Origin: Rhodocollybia butyracea
Lineage: Eukaryota; Basidiomycota; Agaricomycetes; Agaricales; Omphalotaceae
Length of the DNA stretch: 64,000 bases
Reading direction: 5' to 3'
Assembly (NCBI GenBank): GCA_015501585.1
Contig: JADNRY010000086.1
Coordinates: 62,001-126,000 of the forward strand
Positions 58,424-64,000 of the stretch are shown in pieces. Both the position numbers and the translations under genes were made by a program. The first letter of the stretch is position 1; the number at the start of each line of letters is the position of its first letter. The notes below the pieces were generated by a model. It was not told where the DNA came from, searched no databases, and saw nothing but the letters and a program-made list of their open reading frames with translations.

Positions 58424-60138
58424 GGACTTCGTGTACGCCTCAAGTTTATGCCATTCATGCTGTATCACCGCCAATTTATGCTCTATTATGGTCCTATTTC
58501 CTCAGCATGTTTACCTGTCTCGTTTATGTCACATTAGATATTCATCCTTGAACGCTGAAGCTCCCCACCGGAAAGACTGGGAATATCGGGATGGTTGTTG
58601 GAACTTCGGGCCGATGATTCGCTTCTTTTTTCATCTTCACCAGTACAACCATCGACGAGCAGTGTCGCTGACACGCGAGGCGTTGAACGTTGAATCTCAA
58701 GCCAATGCTATTAACTCCCAAAGCCGTACGCTCCCAGTGCATTTACTTCTCGGTACTAGTTAATCGACAAACGTTTACATTTACAGGGTTTTCCGTCAAA
58801 TCCTAGTATCGCAATTTAGCACCTAGGATGCGGTTTCCAGGAGATGAATATGTGAAAGCCAGGCATGTACCTCAAGTTATCGCTCTTGTTTACTTGCCTT
58901 CCTCCTATCCTCTTCTTCTGTCCTTTTACTTTGACTAGCTCGATACCAACTCCAGAACTCACACAATTAACCTCACAGAATTTCGAAGGCACGAAACCGT
59001 CACCAATCCAGTGCACACATTACCGGCTTTCTCTCCCAGCGGAAACTGTACAGTGTACCTGCAGACGCTACCCACACAGGGTTCACAAAAGAGTTTTGCA
59101 GTCAGATTCGGATCTGTTGGAAAAGATGTTCCCGGGACAGCTAGGACAATTGTATGAGCTGACGAATGTCATCATTTGAGGAGGTTTGGAGCTATCGTGG
59201 TAGCGGGTGTTCACGCGTTCACGCTCTGAGTCCAAAGAGAGGAGAGATTCGGACAAGTCATGAAGGCCTGAGGCTTAAGGGGGACCAGGTCCAAAAGGCG
59301 TAGAAGGGAGGGAGTACACCTACGTGATACTGACGCTACGCCTGGGTGACGTGATCGTCGAGCTCGAAGCGTTGAACTGTATTTACGCAGACTAGTAACC
59401 AACAGCGAAGAAGAAATAGTATTTGCAGTTCATACATACAGTGTTATAGCTCCCTCGTTCATCTACACCGGTCTTCATGCCAATCCATACCCGTAATAGC
59501 CGCGCACCAGCTTTCCTCTACCATTGTCAACCGAGCTTGCACTCGCATATCTCTGACAAATCGCTATAATGAAGAAACAACTTTGAAGCCAAGTTGGCCT
59601 CTTTAGGAACTCCATTCCGACAGCCTAGAGCCAGGTACAAATACTCGTTAGCAACATAGACATCTGATCGGAGAATCAGGACGCATATGTAAGTGGGTCT
59701 TTGTCACAATCCAGCAGCTTTGACCGTTACGCCAAAACGGCAGTATAAACACAAACTATGTGTTCAGCCTCTGGATTGTATATAAGCACATCTTGGCGGT
59801 TCAAGTGTGGTAAGCCGCGGCAGGCTTACAGCATACCTATGTCGCGACCTGGACTTTCGTGGTCATATGGTTGAGGTGCGTTGAGGTGTGTAAGGTGTAA
59901 CAGAGTCAAAGTACGTCCCAAAGGCGCCGATGCTAGAGAAAAACTCTGTCAAAGGATCCGAGACGCGATGATCTGTAGGGATCGCATGAACGGTAAGCAA
60001 TTTCATATCGAGATCGACAATATTGAACAACAATACAGGCTCGAACGCGCTGGTACTGAATGAATACTCTGGCGAGGAATGCATAAGGCTGTGAACTTTA
60101 GAGACTGCATGGACGGTAGGCAATTCCACATCGATATT
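58424..60138 (+). repeat. Segmental duplication, copy 2 (left part)
   Basis: This is the homologue of 51396-53280. It breaks off at CGATATT (60132-60138), where the PIF/Harbinger element starts. The alignment resumes at 63525. Confidence 0.75.
58828..59178 (+). pseudogene. Degenerate small gene, member 2
   Basis: The region begins MRFPGDEYVKA. A middle part reads VQCTCRRYPHRVHK and the end reads LLEKMFPGQLGQLYELTNV before a stop. These correspond to the blocks at 51786-52093. The last two blocks share one frame here. A donor after the first block is not obvious (AGGCATG in place of GGTATG), so expression is doubtful. Confidence 0.35.
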
Positions 60139-60227
60139 AGAGCGTTTTCGCACCCGTTAAATCTGTCACATGTCACACGAAGATAGCTGGAAGATGTGTT
60201 ACGTAGTGTTACTTATCACTTGCAATC

Positions 60228-61901
60228 ATGCTTCGGCCTCAGTTGCTACTGGCTTCACTGCCGTTCTTATGTTCTAGTGCTGAGCAAAACGCTCCAATTC
60301 TTCTTGCGTCGTTATTCTTACTTCAATATCAAGAACAAACACTTTGTGAAATGATGTTACTGCAGATGGAAATTGAAGCTTGTGGAGAACGGCCACATCC
60401 AGAGCAAGGTGGTGAACGTATCAGTGAAGATTCTTTGTATAGGCTTGGTAGGAGCTGTATGTGGATTGTTGACCTTGCTGAGGTCCTTCAAATACCAGAC
60501 CCGTTTATAACCCAAGAGCGCCATAACTTCCCAGCAGTTGAGGGCCTGTTCGGCAACACGAATCTGGATTTTGTGTGATTTTGCCAGAGGCAAGATTTTG
60601 AAGACTTATATAAAATGTTCGGATCAGCTGGCCGGTCGCCATGACTCTGGAAATGTCATAAAATGACATAACTCCTGCCCTGACATGTCGGACGTTCCTC
60701 TCGCTGTCCCGCAAGTCATCCCGACCACTCTCAATGATGCCACCCAGTGACCAACATGTTCTGGTCATCATCTTTCAAGTTTAATGTAATTGTATATTAT
60801 TGTTAAAGCGATTTTGTTCCTCTATATTGTCTAAGCAAGTGAAACCTAAAGTAAAAACTACATTTGAGAGCGGCGGGCATGTCTGAGCATCGAGCGGGGT
60901 GTTGACCTCAACATGGAAGAAATGTCTGACAGGCTGTGACAGCATGCGCGTTTACACGGAGCGCTCAACTGGCTGATCCGAGTAATACTTACAAATGCTT
61001 GATGGCTTTTTTATATGGTGGCAATACCTGGCAAAATCCAAACAAAATCTGAGATTCGTGTTGCCGAACAGGCCCTGAAGCCTTGGGCCTTCTTCTTGCT
61101 CGTTTCCGTGCTGGTCATGATCTTTATGATATGGTTGCTCAATACAACCAAAGTATTGCTGCTATTTCTCAAATCACCAATGAACTCGTTATCTGGCTTG
61201 ATAACAGATGGAAACACCTCCTTGACTGTGATTCTGATGGTATTCTTCATCCTGACACCCTCCTTGACTACGCCATTGCTGTCGAAGACTATGGATCACC
61301 GTTGTCAAACTGTGTTGGATTTCTCGATTGTACCATTAGGAAGATGTGCCGTCCCAGTGAGGGCCAAGAAGCTGCATACAACGGCTACAAGAAAATGCAT
61401 GCTCTCAAATATCAAGCTTTGTGTCCAAATGGAATCATTGGTAATTTGGCAGGGCCGTACGAAGGGCGCCGAAACAATAACCATCTTCTCACCGACAGTG
61501 CATTTCTTGACAAATTCCACGAGTTTGGTTTCTGTCCAGATGTCCCAGGTGATGCACCTATGAACGAGTGCAATTTTGTTGTCTTTGGAGACCTGGCTTA
61601 CGGCTATGGACCACATCTTATCAGTACATTTGCTGATGATGATCTCTCGGAGGAACAGCAGGCATGGAATTGTGCAATGAGCAAGGTGCGGATAGAGGTA
61701 GAGCATGGATTTGGCGTCGTTGTAAATCTTTGGCCTTTTCTTAGCAACTTTCGCAAAATGCAAGTACTTTCATCTCCTGTTGGCCGTTATTACTGTATCG
61801 GTGTCCTTCTCATGAACGTGGCAAACTGTGTTTGTCCAAACCAGATTGCACAGCGGTTCAATTGCATGCCTCCTACATTAGAAGATTATTTCCATGATTA
61901 A
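60228..61901 (+). pseudogene. PIF/Harbinger DDE transposase, interrupted by a MITE
   Basis: The first part (60228-60541) starts MLRPQLLLASL and ends FPAVE. The second resumes at 61076 and reads ALGLLLARFRAGHDLYDMV. The catalytic core has FLDCTIRK (first Asp), YNGYKKMHALKYQ, EGRRNNNHLL, VFGDLAYGYG (second Asp) and VRIEVEHGFG (Glu). The end, LEDYFHD, is typical of the family in Basidiomycota. All three acidic catalytic residues are present, so the MITE insertion is the only obvious defect. Without it the protein would be about 378 aa. It may cut and paste this element and related MITEs. Confidence 0.9.
60542..61075. mobile_element. 534-bp MITE nested in the transposase
   Basis: Ends are inverted repeats of about 45 bp starting GGGCCTGTTCGGCAACACG on both sides. 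TGA at 60539-60541 and 61076-61078 is the target duplication. The interior is non-coding. A 3-bp duplication fits a PIF/Harbinger-type MITE, but its termini differ from those of the host element, so another transposase probably moved it. Confidence 0.92.
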
Positions 61902-62028
61902 TGATTTCAATTTAATACTACTACTGTACATACAACGATTACTACTAGGTTTTCTATGATAAACAAACAATGACTATGTAATAAAGTAAGTGACAGGCGA
62001 AAAAAGGCACACAAGTGGCGCCAAATCA

Positions 62029-63434
62029 TTATTTATCAACCATATGTGCAAAGATATCGAGAAATTTGTCCTGAAACACTTCTGTTTTGCGGTTCGACTC
62101 CTCGATGTTGTCTACAATCCGCTTGTGAAGTTTCATTGATTGGGCCATGCTTGTCTGCATCTCTGAAAAGATGTTGCTGTCATCATGATGGCTACGCTTA
62201 CGCACACGCGACTTTGCTACAATCTTCTTTGACTTCAGGACTTTAACTTTGGCTTTGGGAGATTTATTCTCTTTCTTGACGTTGGGCTTCTTGTTGGTAG
62301 TCTATGGGAAATGTTTGTACAGGAAAAGTCACAAAGGATGAATAAACGTACAGAACTGCTAGGAGCATCATCATATTGAGTAACTTTCATCTCGATATCG
62401 CTGTTGTCTTCCTTGACAGGATTGTTCTCTGAATCCAAGCTTAGATTGATGAGTTCGGCCTTCTCATCAAGAGCCTTATGAGTCATTGTGGTGAGCGAGG
62501 CTTGCGCAATGAACTTTCGGTCTTTGGTCTTCTTCTTCTCTTTCTACATTCGTAAGTATTAGCGAAAGGGTTAAACACAATCATGAAGTTCACTTACTTC
62601 ACGGCGCACAACACTGGCAGATGCCGTCTCATCTGCAGAATGACAATGCATACTTGCAACAGCGTCTAAGGTAGAACCAAGAGCAATCGCGTTCTCTTCA
62701 TTATCAAGAAATTTATGCATAGCAACGGTAATTGGGGCCTTGCGTTGTGCTCCCTGTGCTATAGTCAGTATCTACAAAGATTTTACACAGTGTCACACAT
62801 ACCTCATGGCAATCCAACAGTTCCTTAATCTTATCCTTCAAAGTTTGCACTCTAGTAGTATCCTTCACCCCTCCCACTTTTACAAACATTTCAAAGACCT
62901 TTGCCCAGGCAGCGCTCTTGGTAGCACTAGATCCCGCATATGGATCATTGTCATGGATAGAGCAAAGAACGGATCATATATGTTCACAGCTGATGAATGG
63001 GGGTGGTGCTTTCTCATTCTCCTTGATAAATTCAATTTCATTGGTGACTGAAATGCATGCTACAGAGGTTGATGAGTGAATTGAGCTAGGACCAGCGGTA
63101 GAAACACACATAGACTGTGGACACAAGGCTAGCGTTAAAGGCTACATGGATGTCAGTATCTTGCTGTGAAAAAAAAGAAGAAAAACACAACTTACGCGTC
63201 CTGGAGCTTTGTTGTTTGTCATGGACTGTCTTGATGCTGGATCGGAAGACTAAATAAACATTTAGCGCAAAAGAATCACTGAAAAAAATGTAAACATACA
63301 TGTTGCAGGTAAGCTGGTACAGCAGCAAAATTTTGCTCTTGAGCAAGAGCAATACATTGATCATCAGGCAAAGCAGCAATGGCAGAAAGCTGTTCAAGAG
63401 AAAGAGAAGATGAGTTCATCAATGTAATAGTCAT
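62029..63434 (-). CDS. Second protein of the PIF/Harbinger element (multi-exon)
   Basis: The start MTITLMNSSSLSLEQLSAIA is at 63434. Exon 2 (SSDPASRQSMTNNKAPG) follows a TTTATTTAG acceptor. A later exon reads DNDPYAGSSATKSAAWAKVF and ends at GTATGT. The next runs AQRKAPITVAMHKFLDNEEN to VVRRE before GTAAGT. Then comes KEKKKTKDRKFIAQASLTTM to APSSS before GTACGT. The last (TTNKKPNVKKENKSPKAKV onward) ends MVDK with TAA at 62029. Basic, helical text such as RKRSHHDDSNIFSEMQ suggests DNA binding, like the Myb-like second protein of other Harbingers, but no SANT motif is clear. One central exon (about 63020-63170) is unresolved. Confidence 0.75.
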
Positions 63435-63524
63435 TCTGCGGACCTGCAGTGTGCCCGTACGTGACAAAGTGACATCACCCAGCAGATAGCAGGCAGATGA
63501 AAATGGGTGCAAAAACACTCTATT

Positions 63525-63950
63525 GACAACAACATCGAATGACAATACAGGGGGTCTTGAGACGAGACTGAGCCTGGGCCTGGGCCTGAGATCTGAGAGT
63601 TAGGGAAGTGAATCTGAGGAGTGTATCACAGCACTAGAAAGAATGTGGATTTAGTATTAAGGGAATATGAGGGCGATTCAATGACGTACTCACGGTGTAT
63701 CTTGCGCAGCTCTCTTTGACCATTACATACTCGCTAGTTCCAACAGAACTGCTACAAATCCAGCTTCCATCAATGCCAGGACTCCTTCCCCTTCAAAACT
63801 TGGGCAAGGCATATAAAGCTTGTACTGAACAATTTGTAGGTGAATATGTTAGAGAGAGTGTGCGTTGGAGTTATGCTGGGGTTTTGGTTTTGGTTTTGGT
63901 TTGTAGTTTTGGGCTAGATTGCTCGATGTGGTGTTCAAGAATGCTGGCAG
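63525..63950 (+). repeat. Segmental duplication, copy 2 (right part)
   Basis: After the transposon the alignment with copy 1 resumes (GACAACAACATCGAATGACAA against GACAATATTGAACGACAATC). It continues through TCCTTCCCCTTCAAAACTTG to GAATATGTTAGAGAGAGTG. A short GGTTTT run (63878-63900) has expanded here compared with copy 1. Confidence 0.7.
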
Positions 63951-64000
63951 CGTTTCTCCAGTTTTTCCAAAGAACTTTCGACTGTTTTCATGTTGTGTAT

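Larger units (their letters stand above)
60139..63521. mobile_element. PIF/Harbinger DNA transposon (3383 bp), two genes
   Basis: Terminal inverted repeats AGAGYGTTTTYGCACCC lie at both ends. The 3-bp duplication ATT sits at 60136-60138 and 63522-63524. The unfilled equivalent in duplication copy 1 (near 53276) confirms both ends. It carries a DDE transposase on the plus strand and a second, spliced protein on the minus strand. They are convergent with 127 bp between their stops. The transposase is interrupted by a nested 534-bp MITE. Confidence 0.92.

Noticed and set aside
61305..61763. 152-aa minus-strand frame across the transposase
   Set aside because: It is antisense to the catalytic core of the DDE transposase and has no independent features.
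62740..63051. 103-aa plus-strand frame inside the Harbinger element
   Set aside because: The opposite strand encodes DNDPYAGSSATKSAAW and joins neighbouring exons in phase; the plus frame is a shadow.
1..64000. Telomere repeats, rRNA or tRNA genes
   Set aside because: I looked for TTAGGG arrays, conserved rRNA text and cloverleaf-like segments and saw none; a tRNAscan run would be needed to exclude tRNAs with introns.

Overview
The window looks like an accessory, repeat-rich stretch of a basidiomycete (Agaricomycetes) chromosome. The evidence is short introns (about 50-65 nt, GTRNGT donors, YAG acceptors), two DUF6534-type seven-helix membrane proteins, a NACHT-WD40 NLR with the C-terminal tail typical of mushroom-forming fungi, and a PIF/Harbinger transposase ending in the YFHD tail common in that lineage. 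No rRNA, tRNA, CRISPR array or bacterial-style operon was recognised. Host genes are few and small, and all exon boundaries given here come from reading splice sites and phases by eye.

Layout. 1-2.6 kb: a dispersed repeat. 2.7-7.1 kb (minus): a NACHT-WD40 NLR of three exons with 14 nearly identical WD40 repeats, broken by one missing base in a homopolymer. 7.1-12.7 kb: gene-poor, with a second copy of the dispersed repeat carrying an expanded 12-bp minisatellite. 12.7-20.2 kb: two tandem paralogues of an unknown multi-exon gene. A complete young Ty1/copia element (13557-19254, LTRs identical by eye, TSD TAATA) has landed in or at the end of the better one. 20.8-22.8 kb (minus): two small spliced genes of 85 and 108 aa. 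23.3-25.1 kb: third copy of the dispersed repeat. 25.9-26.5 kb (minus): an HW...NC protein fragment. 29.7-31.3 kb (plus): DUF6534 protein 1.

31.3-45.5 kb is a nest of transposons: a 240-bp TIR element, two inverted copies of a long LTR/leader sequence, a gag-only LTR element (37190-40535, TSD CACCG), two full and several partial copies of a TA-flanked MITE family, a 155-bp Harbinger-like MITE, and a copia-type gag split by one of those MITEs.

48.1-50.0 kb (plus): DUF6534 protein 2. 51.4-53.7 kb and 58.4-64.0 kb are diverged direct copies of one segment. Between them sit a 348-aa four-helix membrane protein (54082-55746, minus) and a 377-aa protein with an LRAT/NlpC-like HW...NC signature (57041-58360, plus). 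The second segment copy is split by a 3.4-kb two-gene PIF/Harbinger element (60139-63521, TSD ATT). Its transposase gene is itself interrupted by a 534-bp MITE (TSD TGA), whose precise removal would restore the reading frame.

How it works together: this is not a pathway cluster. It reads as a fast-evolving accessory region combining an NLR with concerted repeats, locally duplicated orphan or membrane genes, and nested insertions that can be ordered in time.
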